Below are positions 1-11,182 of a DNA stretch of 35,303 nucleotides, one piece after another. A program made the translations under genes and the position numbers. This stretch comes from Condylostoma magnum (Eukaryota > Ciliophora > Heterotrichea > Heterotrichida > Condylostomatidae). Numbering within the stretch: the first letter of the stretch is position 1; every line of letters begins with the position of its first letter. The notes beneath the pieces are model-generated. The model was not told where the DNA came from. It made no database searches and saw only the letters and a list, made by a program, of their open reading frames with translations. Location of the stretch: assembly GCA_920105805.1 (NCBI GenBank), contig CAKKTI010000221.1, positions 1-35,303 of the forward strand, read 5' to 3'.

Positions 1-2922
1 TACTTTACTAACGATGCTAATTTAATCAGTTCAAATTTATCGAATAATATTACCATTAAGGAGTCAAAAATATCTAATAATAGCATGAATATTGGATTTA
101 TGATATATGTTTTTGATATTAAATTATTATTACTAGAAAATAACTTGTTTGATAGTAATAATATGGAAGAATCATCTTTAATATATTTGAATTAAAAAAA
201 TGAATTAGGTAAAATAATAATAGATGGTAATACTTTTAAATAAAACTCAATTAATAAAAGAGCTTTATTAGAGTTTGTTTAGGGATAAGTAGTCATAAAG
301 AATTCTGTATTCGATAGAAATATATCTAAATAAGGCTTATCTCTAATATTTACTTAATCATTATAACTTACAGTTGAAAAATGTTAATTTAATGAACCAA
401 TTAATTTCACTTAGGGCTTTTTGTTGTTAAGCACCGATAAGAAATTATCTTAAATAAAATCATCATAATTCTTTAATAGCTAGTATAAAGTAAACACGCA
501 CATATAGATAATTAATTCTAGTTTAGAAATAACTGAAAGTTAATTTAAATAGATTGGAAATGGTGGAGATTATTTTATTCATTCTAAACGGTAAGACTAA
601 TTGATAATTTAAGATAGTACTTTTGAAAGCTCTTAATTAGAAAACAATATTGAAGGTTTGAAAATAGAAGATGCAAGAGAAGTCACAATTAAGACATCGT
701 TATTTAAGAACTTCTACAAACCTTAAATCAGTTTATCTTTATCTGAAACAGTACTACTTTAAGAAGTTCAATTACTCAATAATATATCAAATTACAGTAT
801 TGAAATCTAAAACTGTGATAATTTAATAATAGATAGTATGAATATGCGCTAGAATTAATGGCTAGATCATGGAATATTAATAGAAACAAGTAATTCGAAG
901 CTGATTAATTCTATTTTTACTTCAAATGTATCATCTAACAAAGGAGTATTCTATACATATGATTCTAATCTAGAAATGATCAATAATACTTTCTAAGAGA
1001 ATCAAGCAAAATATGGAGCTTCTATTTATTCTTGAAATACAGATGTAATAGAAATGAGGGATAATAAGTTTATAGATAATCATGCAACTGTTTAAGGTGG
1101 TGCAATACAATGCTATTAAAACTGTGATTTATTATAAGGATCTTAAAATGAATTTATAGATAACAAAGCTGAACTATATGGGTCTAATATAGCTCTTTAT
1201 CCTTCAAAAATAGTATTTTAAGATGGCTCAGAATTATATTAAGCTGATTGTGCTAGTGGATAACCAATTGAATAGGTCATTATAGTATAGCTTCTTGATG
1301 ACTTAGGTTAAATAGTACAGTCTGAAGAATAAGAAGTCATTAATGTCATTCCATAAGAAGGCACAACAACTAGTAGAGTTAATTAAGTACTGTCTACTAC
1401 AGGTATATTTGAAATTAAAGGATTAACCGTAATAAAAGAGCCTGAATCAATAGGTCATGTAGATATATACTATAACAATGATCCATAGATAACTATCTAA
1501 GCTAATTTAAGGACTTGTAATTTAGGAGAGGAAATAATTAGTTATAGCAGTGATTCAGATTACCTAATATGCTAGTAATGTCCTATTGGAACGTTTAATT
1601 TGCTAAATGGAGAATAATGCTCAGAATGCTCTCCTAATGCAGTCTGTCCCGGATAAAACTTATTACTACCTAATGATGGGTATTGAAGGCCAAGTATCAA
1701 TGAAGATGAAGTATTATTATGCCCTTTAGTTGAATCATGTTAAAAAGGAATTGAAGAATATTAAAATGGAAAATGTTAAAAGGGATATAAAGGTACATTT
1801 TGTTTTAATTGTGATGAAAATTATGGAAAAACTATTCATGGAAATTGCTAAGATTGTGATTAGAGTTATTATGATGTAATAGCTCGAATTTTTGGATTTA
1901 CTTTATGGGTCTTAATATTCGTTTATATTGGGATATTAATGCAGAAGGATAAAATAATTGAAATTGGAATGATTCGAATTTACTTAAGATATTGCATATA
2001 ATTTTATCTAATTAATAGTGTATACTATAACTACTCAGACTTAATATATCAAGTCACCAAATATCTAAATTACATAATCTATTACAAGGATAATATTTAT
2101 CTAAATGATTGTATTATTGGTGATGATTATGCATTTATTAATTTGATTATCTAAGCAGCCTATCCTTTTGTAATACTCTTAGCTTTTATAATAGCAAAGT
2201 ACATTTTGGGATTTAAAAGCTAAGCCAATCTTTATAAAACTACATTGAATAGTATAATGATGGAAATTTACTTATTCATATTACCTGGAATAACCTATGA
2301 GTATTTAAGCTTTTTATCATGCACTGAAATAAACGGAGAATACTATTTAAATCAAGATACAACAATTGAGTGTTGGACTGGAACACATTTTGAGTATCTG
2401 CTTTCAGTAGCTATACCCTCAATTTGTATATGAACTATAGGCTATTTTAGTCTAACAGGATACTTTATTCTCAAAAATAAGGATAGCAGCTATATAACCT
2501 TTACTAAAGAGAACTATATAAATCAAACTGCTTACTGGGATTTCATACAAGTTATAATTATTTAAATGATGGCTACAACAATTATTTTCATTCATTAATA
2601 GAATGGAAACTTAAAAGCTATACTGCTGTAAATAGCATTACTTATATCAACTTACTTGGGATACTAAAAAATATAATTTAAAGATAAACTGCAATAAGGA
2701 ATGCATGTCTTATTTAATCTTTCACTCTTTATTATGTCCTACTTTTATATGCTTTTGGGGCAAGTTGAGTTGATAGTAGAAGTATAAATAACAATAGTTG
2801 GCATTCTAATTTTAGCTCAACTATTTCTGCTTATTGGATTTATATTGACTTTATTCAAAAAGTCTAATATATTTACTACTTTATACAAGAGATTACTACA
2901 AGTTGTGACTAGATTGGATTAG
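1..2922 (+). CDS. Beta-helix ectodomain / GYWR Cys-rich / multi-TM surface protein, 5' truncated
   Basis: The reading frame is open from the first base, so the start lies outside the window. Residues 1 to about 420 are Asn- and Ile-rich repeats with spaced motifs such as NNTF, DNKF and DSTF, typical of a right-handed parallel beta-helix (pectin-lyase fold). A Cys-rich module follows (about 1580-1860) with CQQCPIGTF, CPGQ and NDGYWRPS, the layout common to large ciliate and oomycete membrane-protein families. Several hydrophobic helices fill 1880-2880. TGA encodes the W of GYWR and other tryptophans, and dozens of TAA/TAG codons read as Gln. I place the end at the tandem TAG TAA at 2920-2925, after the last helix and a short basic tail. 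The same frame stays open downstream, so the end is inferred. Likely plasma-membrane surface protein; ligand unknown. A truncated paralogue sits at the other window end. Confidence 0.72.
2..261 (+). repeat. Left arm of window-terminal inverted repeat
   Basis: This stretch of the beta-helix gene matches the reverse complement of 35044-35302. By eye there are about 14 mismatches and one single-base indel over 260 bases, roughly 94-95% identity. Similarity stops abruptly at 261, inside the coding region. Confidence 0.9.
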
Positions 2923-2925
2923 TAA

Positions 2926-4209
2926 TCTTTTTAAGTATGTTATCAAAATTTATTCTATTTTAATGCTCAAATAGGATTTATATACATGTCTAAAATTATT
3001 CATTTTATAAGTATTAAGTTAAATAGATTATTATGTAAACTTTTCTAACTACATAAGGCTCTCTCTATTATATAAATCTTTACCAAATTGAGTTTTATCA
3101 CTCTAATATAGTTAAATAGTTACTAAACCTTGGTTTGAAACTTTACTTGCATAGATAACTTTGTTGTAAAGTGTAATATATTGCTTGCACCACTAATCTT
3201 TTATTAATTTATCGTTATAATAAAAGATAATAAAATGTATTAAGATAATATCACTTGCATAAAATAATTGCGGCTTATTCAATTAATTTGGAATAATATA
3301 AACTAAAAAATAATAACTTGCATCTAATTATTTATAAAGCCTTATCCTTAGTTTTTTCTATTTCAATACAATAGACTTTAGTAGCATTACTTGAAGCTCT
3401 ACTTTAGATTTGTGTTATATACATTTTCCATATTATATTTAACAAATTCATGCATAGGATTTTATGCTTTTAATCACTTCATAAGCTTCTTTAAATCACT
3501 TATTCTTTACTAGATATTTTATCTTATGATGGAATACTATTATTATTTACCTTATTCATTAAAGTTACCAAATAACTTTTACCTCATTCAGTTTATAATA
3601 AATTCTAAGCTTTTTATTATTTGAAATATGGGTTTTATAGCTTTTAATCCTACTTTCAAGCAATTTATGCGAATTTTGTGGTAATCTACTTAACTTACAG
3701 CTAATTGTAGTACCTTTAGAATTTCGACTTATAGAAATTAATTTGATACTAAGCTTCTATGAGTACTAATACAAAGGAGTTTAATTCGAATTATTTTCTT
3801 TCATTATTAGGAACTTTATTTCCTTAAATTGATTAGAAGCTACTTATTATATACTATTAATTAGATTCAACTCTTTTTAAAATCAATACTATTCTTACTT
3901 TAAGCCCACTTACACTAAACTATTGCATGTTAGCTTATGTCTTATTACCCGCAAGTAACATTAGCAAATATTACTATTGATTGATCTTAAGCAGCAATTG
4001 ACTTAAGTTTCCTAGCAACAGTCAATCTTAATGTTATTACCTTTATAATGTTCTTTTAAAGCTTATAATACCATGACTAAATAGGTTGCAAAACACTTAA
4101 ACTAAATTGTAAAGTTAGAAAACTATTATCACGGTTAATAGAAGTTATATATTACGCAAAGTGAATATAGGTTAATAAATAGTTTAGCTCAGCGATATAA
4201 TAATTAAAA
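2926..4209. other. Unresolved 1.28-kb stretch between two membrane-protein genes
   Basis: No confident gene was found. Because all three stop codons can be sense, every frame on both strands is nominally open, so openness carries no information here. The plus strand is T-rich. Plus frame 1, continuous with both neighbours, gives a very hydrophobic Phe/Ile/Tyr-rich reading. The minus strand gives Lys/Gln-rich readings that could be a real but unrecognised gene. No domain motif, Cys pattern or tRNA is visible. The segment may hold the 3' end of the first gene, a promoter for the next, and possibly a minus-strand gene. Confidence 0.4.
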
Positions 4210-7200
4210 ATGTAAATTGTTCTATTAGTCTTGATAATCGGTGTAATGTCCTTTCAGACAAATATTCTTATTGTTTATGATAACCCAATCGATAAAAACA
4301 AAGCTATTAATATCTTAAACGTATTTTAAACTTCTGAAGAGTCTTAGTTCCCTATTAATGTTTTAGAGTTAAAACTGAATGAAGAAATTCAAAATACAAA
4401 TAGAGTTAATCTAATTCTCTCCCTATGCAAAGCCACATCAAGCTTAGTTAAATTAGCAGTGGAGACAGAGAGCTCTTACATTCCTATCATCAGTTTTTAT
4501 GAGTCGAAGGTGAAATCTAAAAGAATTTATTATACTTTCAACAAAATATAAGATAAAATTGATTCAGTTTAAGCATTTCTAAAATACTTGGAATGGGATC
4601 AAGGGTGTTTTATTGGGGGTGTCAATGAAATTAGCCAAAATATAAGAAAGGAAATGCCTGAAAGCATTTTTAAGATATCTGAGTATGTACACTTTTAAGA
4701 TGATACTCATTACGAAAGTATTGCACTAGGAATAGGAAGATTAATCAAGCCTACTGGGAAAAACTTAATACTAATTTCTACAACGAAAGAAATAACCGTA
4801 AAAGTCAACAAAGCCATTGTAGAAGATGGAATGTACAAAAATGACTATGGGTATTTGTATTTTGATGAAAGTACTTAAGAAATGGAATTATAAGGAGGAC
4901 TAGGGATACAAATCAAAGGATATTAAAACTCAAATTACACAAAATAAGAAGAAAAGGCAGCAGATAAAATAAAATAAAGCTTACTTAGTGTATAACATCA
5001 CAAAGTCAGTTCTCTTATAGATGACTTGTTTGAAGATAACCATTTTAAACCGGAATTTGATATAATAAACACACAAGAATATGGAATCAAGATAGTAGGA
5101 TAAATTGAGAATAATATTGTTTAAATAAGTAGTTAAATAACATTCCCACTAAATAGCAAGTAAAATCCAAGAGTGACTTAATTGAAAATAATGTTAAGTA
5201 CAGTGAACTCACCTGAAAACCCAGGAGGCACGCAAAGTAACCTAGTTTTTCACTAATTAGGAGGAATTGATTAAGCATTTCTTGATGTAAATGATTCTAA
5301 TGATATTATACCCAATTTTAAAGTGGATTACTATGGACAAAACTGTGGAGTACAGGTATATGAAAAGGAATACTTTGAAGATTGTATGGAAAACTTTAAA
5401 GACAAATTAGGAGTAGCCATTTTGGCATCTTGATAAACCTCTGTATTTTAAGGTACATGAGATTTTGTGAAAAAGAATAACCTAGAAAGGCCTGTTGTTA
5501 CTTAAATGGGGTCTTAGAGCATAAATAAAGAAGGAAATGATTATTGTTTCACAGTAAACTAAAACTTTATTGCTAATATTCCTTCTTTACTGTTCTTTCT
5601 ACGTGTGTTAGGCTGAGATAAAGTAAATGTGCTTTATTAAAATAATAATTCCTTTAATGAGTATTATAACATGCTAAAAGATAAAGCATCAGGATCAAGT
5701 ATAGAAATAATGAATGATCCAGATTTAAGACAAATTCCCTTTATTTTCACATTAGAAGAAGCAGAGGAAGATTGGTATGATTCCTTTTCTAGTGTTTTTG
5801 AGACCAATGCAAGAATGACCATACTAATATCTTCAAGCTAATTAAATGTATACAAGTTTTTATATGAGATTGGTATGAAACCATATGCTTTCATAAACTT
5901 GATTCCAACTATAGAAGTTTCAAGCATATTAAGAGGTTTTGAGGATTATATGACAATATTTACGGATGGTTTTGAATTAGTTGCTCCAAAATATATTGGA
6001 GAATTAGGAGAAAGATTACAGTCAATTTTTAATGAGAAGAAGTTAGTAGGATTCATTGCTTGTAAGGGATATGATGTTGCTATGCTTCCTTTGCACGGTA
6101 TTGATTTTTGCATAAGACGTGGATTAAATTACGAAGTTGGAGAAAACTTAGATAAAGCAATGAGATTGATTAAAATAACTGGTTGCACTGGGCCTTTAAA
6201 AATTACTCATAATAAAAATGAAAGATTAATTGAAATGTTTATTGTTAGTTAGTATTGAATAGATTAAGAAAGTATTAGCATGAAATAAGTTATGCATATT
6301 ACACCATTTTCTTCTGTCTTTATTAATTCTATAAGCCCAATATTATACAATGGAAGCGCTGAAAAGCCAAGCACATTAAGATCAGAAGACTATGAGTGCC
6401 CTTTTCCTGATTCTGATGTACAAGATTTTGATAATGGATTACTACTTATGATTGGTATTGGTGCTATTATGATAATAATAACTTCAGTTATTACTTATTT
6501 AATTTGGAAGCATTTCTGGGATGAGTAAGTATCACCTTTAACGACAGAAAGAGAAATTTACACTCCTGATATGCTAGTCTTCCTTACTATATTTGTAGAA
6601 ATGATTTAGTATATTTCCTTAGGTCCAGATTTAGTTAAATTTGCTGATCAGTTTTAATAAATATCAGATGCAACTACTGTAGAGCTTGAAGAACTTGTTG
6701 AGCTTAAAGAAGGAGTATTTTGAAGAGCTTTATAAGTTGTATATGGATGTATTGGATTATGAATATACTTATGCTGCGTAGCATATTTTAGACTTAATGA
6801 AAGATATAGCAACTGATTCTTCTTCAGATTTTCTGGAGATATGGTAGAGATTTTATTGCCTATACTTGGTAATTTAGCTTTTATACCCATAATTTCAATT
6901 TTACTCAATGTACTGAGCTGTACTAAATCTACTGGAGATTCCTTCACTGATAGCTTTATGGATAAAGATTGCTTTGAATACTGCTGGTAAGATGATCATC
7001 TGTATTATTCATTAGCAAGTATTGTAGCATTAATGATATATCACCCTTTAGCAGTCTATGCACGGCCTTTATGGCAAGATATATAACCTGGATTGAATTT
7101 ATTTGCAGATTATAAGTTCCTAATGCTTAAAACAGTTTTCTAAGTGATTCTGGTAATTTTAAGCAAAACATTGAAATAGATATCCAATTCTATCTATTTT

Positions 7201-7593
7201 AGCGTATTTATGCTGATTATAATAGCATTTTTTGTGCTTTTATGTAAAAACAAGCCTTTTAACTATGCTAGAGCTAATTTATGGTACTATCTATCATTGA
7301 TTTTTATAATAATAGTAACACCCATTAGTTTTATCTTTGATTTTATAGGTTTCAGCGCTATTGCTTATATTATTTCGTTTATTATATTAGGAGCAGCTTT
7401 AACTTTATTTGGCATAATTTATCAGCGAGTTTATCTTCCTAACTTTCTTTATAGGTCAAAAGATAAAGATATTGCCATGTTATTTCGATTTGAGTTTGGA
7501 ATTGGAGAGGATGCAGATCCTCAGCACATTGTACACAACCTTAATACTTTTGTTACTAGAGAGGATATTTATAGAGAGGATAAATCAGATTAA
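4210..7593 (+). CDS. Receptor-like protein: periplasmic-binding-type ectodomain plus multi-TM region
   Basis: The start is chosen at an ATG followed by a clear signal peptide (MQIVLLVLIIGVMSFQTN). Residues about 25-700 look like a type I periplasmic-binding/ANF-receptor fold: a GVAILASWQTSV segment, then PVVTQMGS, then LLFFLRVLGWDKVNVLYQNN, which matches the fold's usual W-x-K-V-x-V-x-Y strand, then MTILISSSQ. From about residue 743 come eight or nine hydrophobic helices, the first at 6430-6510. The layout resembles class C GPCRs, but the helix count and order do not fit cleanly, so a distinct ciliate receptor family is also possible. TGA reads as Trp at several sites. The end is taken at TAA 7591-7593 after an acidic tail. 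A longer form to TAA TGA at 7810-7815 would add a basic tail and cannot be excluded. Confidence 0.62.
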
Positions 7594-8148
7594 TACTTAG
7601 TAAAACAAATTCTTATTACTATTTATTTGCATTATTTTATTCCTTCTGATATATATACATTGTTTATATATTACTTTAGTACAAAAATCTATGAAAATAT
7701 AGTTTAGTTAGTAAAATTTATAAAAATAGGGCAAAGAAAATTCAGACAGCTATTGTTCGTTCTTATATTCAAATAATCATCAAAAGATTATGCTAAATTA
7801 TTGGAAGTTTAATGAATGAAATTTAGGTGAAAAATAATATATTTAGTTTAATTATATATGTATGCATGCTAATAACTTAAACAAATATAGTTAATAACAA
7901 AATTGTGCATATGATAATACTTTAATTATATATACTTAAGCTTTACCTCATAACATAATTCCTTATTTATGATTTTATTAGGAATTATTCTGAGAAATTA
8001 TAAAAGATGTAATATATCCAATTATAGTAAATATATTAGTAATGGAATTTGTAAAGCTTATTAATAAAACGAATCTTATATTTTGATACTAATTATATAA
8101 TTAAAATATCTTCCATTTAATATTCATCAAAGTTTCATTGTTTGATTT
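7594..8148. other. AT-rich intergenic region
   Basis: This stretch separates the convergent ends of the receptor gene and the WW-module gene. It is low-complexity A/T sequence. Apart from a possible C-terminal extension of the receptor to 7812, I see no gene, RNA fold or array in it. Confidence 0.5.
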
Positions 8149-8332
8149 CGTTTATAATTTAAATGAATTTTTATTAAATATATGGGCTTGTAAAGCCTTA
8201 TCACTCTTCCTTATACTCCCTAACACATTTCCTAACTCTAGTATCCCTTGCTTTTCCCTGTTTTGATTTCTTGTCTGAGCGGGTACCCTACTCCCGTCCT
8301 ATTTAAAGAAAGTCCGTTTATAATTTAAATGA
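8149..8332 (-). mobile_element. SINE-like short insertion flanked by 18-bp direct repeats
   Basis: The 18-bp sequence CGTTTATAATTTAAATGA occurs exactly at 8149-8166 and 8315-8332. Between them lie about 148 bp that differ sharply from the AT-rich surroundings: G/A-rich with GGGAGT and GGGTACCC runs when read on the minus strand. In that orientation the insert ends in an A/T-rich tail (AATAAAAA) next to the downstream repeat. Flanking duplication plus a terminal A-rich tail is the hallmark of LINE-mobilised short elements or retroposed small RNAs. I see no convincing Pol III A or B box and recognise no parent RNA. An eliminated-sequence relic or a ncRNA gene flanked by a chance repeat are alternatives. 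Confidence 0.42.
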
Positions 8333-8596
8333 TGAAATATAAAATGAACAAAAGTTAATATTATTCAAAACAATGATTGAAGATCTAATACAAATTTAAT
8401 TACATTATATGAACAATTATTAAATTTATATCCATTTTTTAATAAAACTATAATGTAAGCCTTTTATAATAGATATATAAGTATTCTTTATAAATTAAGT
8501 AAAATGTAGAAATATAGAGATTTATTCATTCATGCTACATTGAGATAAAGAATACTAGAATTACTTATACAAATAGTTAATAATAAAGTCAAGTAA

Positions 8597-11164
8597 TCAC
8601 AGCCTTTGAGTTTTCATTAATTTAAGGAGATTCAAGGATTTAAAATAAGGATTATGCGTGTCTTTAAGTCGTTATGCTGATTTAGAGCGTTGCATTGTAT
8701 TTGTTTTACTACGTACTTAAAATTATTAAAGGGTTTATTACAAGGGTAGCTTTATTTCAAAATTTTACAGATTAAAGTAAGCATTGCTGTTTTAATATTG
8801 AGGTTTTCCAGAAATACTTTAAGTAGCATGAATAATAGGAGGCTATATATCACTTTGTGATTCCTTATTTTTATATAAGATCTATTATTGATTCATAGAT
8901 ACCTGTTATTTTGGCTTATTGCTAATTTTAACAATTTTGCTATTTTAAACTGATTTATTTTCAGATTAATTGCATATTAAAGGCTTTTTATTTCATCCAC
9001 AGATTTCTGGATAATATATCTATTTATTAACAAAATTATCATCCTTAGTTATATTTGTTTAATATTTATGGTTAGTATGTGGTATATCTTATTTTAAGCT
9101 TTTATAACTGTATTAACTCTATGGCTGTTTTTTAGTTCTATCTTAATTTCTAATAGAGTTCATAGGTTTAAAATGATTAATTGATTTTACTTTTTCCTAC
9201 TTTTATACATGAATTGGATTACTACTTAATGATTATTATTTACTATACGAGGTTTTAGTAACTTTACTAGTATTCTTTGACAATGATTAAATTCTTTTAA
9301 CATTCATTGCTGTTTTAATATTTCTGCCTTTAAAGCGAGAAATATTGAATTGTGTTTTTGACTTCCTTAGCTCAAATTTAGATCTTTTATTATAAATCAA
9401 CTATTTCAGCTTATTTCCATCTGAATTGTATTTAGTATGATATGCTTTCCCTGTATTATTTTCAATGCGCGAAATATTACTGGAAGATTTTTCAGTTATA
9501 AACTCAGATTCTTAGTTTATGCTTTATGTTCTGACTGATTTTTAGCTTAAATATTCAAATTATTAGTTTGGAAGTTAAAGAATTAATGATTGCCGGTGTT
9601 AGTGCATTGATTCTTATACTTATGCCAGTTCAGATATATTCTAAGCCTCAGAACCAGAGGCAATGAAATCTTATTCCTGTATGATTTCATTAACTAAATA
9701 GCTTCTTTTTCTCACTTTCTTTAGTATGTCTTCCTAATTATAGTTCTGTTCTGATTCACTACTATTCAAAGAGTTATCAGAATATACACTTTCAATTGTA
9801 TGAAAACTTATTTTATCCAAATCACTTTCATCTGATTCTTGATCGTTTATGTCAAATCTAAACGGACATTTGAATATAAGTTGTATTAATTTTTCAGTAG
9901 TTGTTTCAATAGGTAATGATTGTACTAGTTTTTGAATGCTTTCATCTTCAATCTTATTTATTTTCTACTAAATAAGTTTTTTTGCTATAGTTTTCGATTT
10001 ATTGTACATTTTATCTCCATGCTATTTAAACGTTCTGTTTATTTCCTGAAATGGCATTAGTTTTTCTCGGAATTCTTTCATATATTTAATCCTGACTTTT
10101 CTTATATGAGCAGCTAGTCCATCTCTATATGGGAAGATTTTAGTCGATCTCTTTTGCTTTTCATTGTATCAGTATTTCAGTCCTCCTTTAGTATATCTGA
10201 ATTCCCATCCCTTGAATAATTTTTTATCTATCATTTTCTGAACTTCTTCAAAAATAACTCCAAGTAAGTGAATCTCTTAATTAACCTTTATTCCGCAATC
10301 CTTTGCAATTTAAATCATCATTATTTCATTAATATCATTATCCACAGCTTATCTAAGATCGTATAACTTAGCTTTTCTTATCATTTCTATATTAGGTCTT
10401 AGATCTAATTCAATCAAATAATCTCTTCCCTGTATTAGCTTTTAAAGATCAACCCAGTACTCTCTGAATTGCTTGTCATGAAAATTGGTAATATACTCTC
10501 TCTTATAGGGATCATCATGAAATCTATTCTTATTAACTAATTTTCCTATATATTTCTAGTAGGGAGGCTAACTGGTAACAACATTGCTATTACTATAAAA
10601 ATATAATGAATTACCAATAGCATCTTTAGCCTTAGTTCAAAGGGGTGGCAAAGGAATAATTAAACTAAGCCTAGCAATTCACAGTAGCCAAGGACTCAAG
10701 TGCAAATTTAACAGCTGAGCTTACTATATAAGCTATTACGGTGTAATCTACTAAAACTCAACAGATTCCTGTATAGCCTCTGGTATTTTCAGAGGATACC
10801 CCCCTACAAAATCTTCATAAAATGTACAAGCTTCCTACTATAACTCCTTAACATTATCCTAATCCCCCTCCTCAACCTCCTCCTTTCTCCCAATCAACTA
10901 GAAAAACGCCTTCCTGAAATGAAATAACAAAGGATGCTAATTACAAGTATAATTCGTCTTTTAATTATGATACTAAATCCCTCCATACGGAGATCTTTCT
11001 TTTCTTCATCCAAACGGCAATACAGTATTCAACGCATCTTTTAAAAACTCAATATAATTCCTTTTATCCGTCTCTAAATCCATTCCAATCTACCTAGCTA
11101 GCTGTTCTACATCCTCAATAGGATAGACTTTATCATCTAACCGAATAGCTTAAATTTCCAGCAT
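8597..11164 (-). CDS. Large protein with three CEP164-like WW modules and a basic, Ser/Gln-rich tail
   Basis: A single frame of 855 residues runs from ATG 11164 to TGA 8597. Three copies of one unit are visible, each a roughly 30-residue helix followed by a WW-type sheet: residues about 15-79 (LARQIGMDLE... LPFGW... HPL), 143-202 ([13 protein letters not shown]... PLPPLW... QPPY) and 284-346 ([11 protein letters not shown]... [12 protein letters not shown]... FPY). The helix-plus-WW arrangement resembles the N-terminus of centriolar CEP164. TGA encodes the first WW tryptophan in units 1 and 2. The rest is charged, low-complexity and probably disordered, with many Ser, Gln and Lys. The start is fixed because the next Met falls inside unit 1. 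The stop is less sure: TAA pairs occur near 8737, but the sequence after them still looks coding. A basal-body or ciliary role is an inference from CEP164 only. Confidence 0.72.
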
Positions 11165-11182
11165 AGTATGACGTATAAAAAT
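11165..11182. promoter_or_regulatory. 18-bp divergent intergenic region
   Basis: Only these 18 bases separate the start codons of the minus-strand WW gene (11164) and the plus-strand MFE-like gene (11183). If the in-frame ATG at 11168 is used instead, the gap shrinks to 3 bp. Any promoter or 5' UTR must be minimal or lie inside the opposing coding sequence. Confidence 0.65.

Noticed and set aside
1-7593. One uninterrupted plus-strand frame suggesting a single 2,500-residue protein.
   Set aside because: With all stop codons potentially sense, an open frame is uninformative. A clear signal peptide at 4210 and a different domain set after it indicate at least two genes that happen to share a frame.
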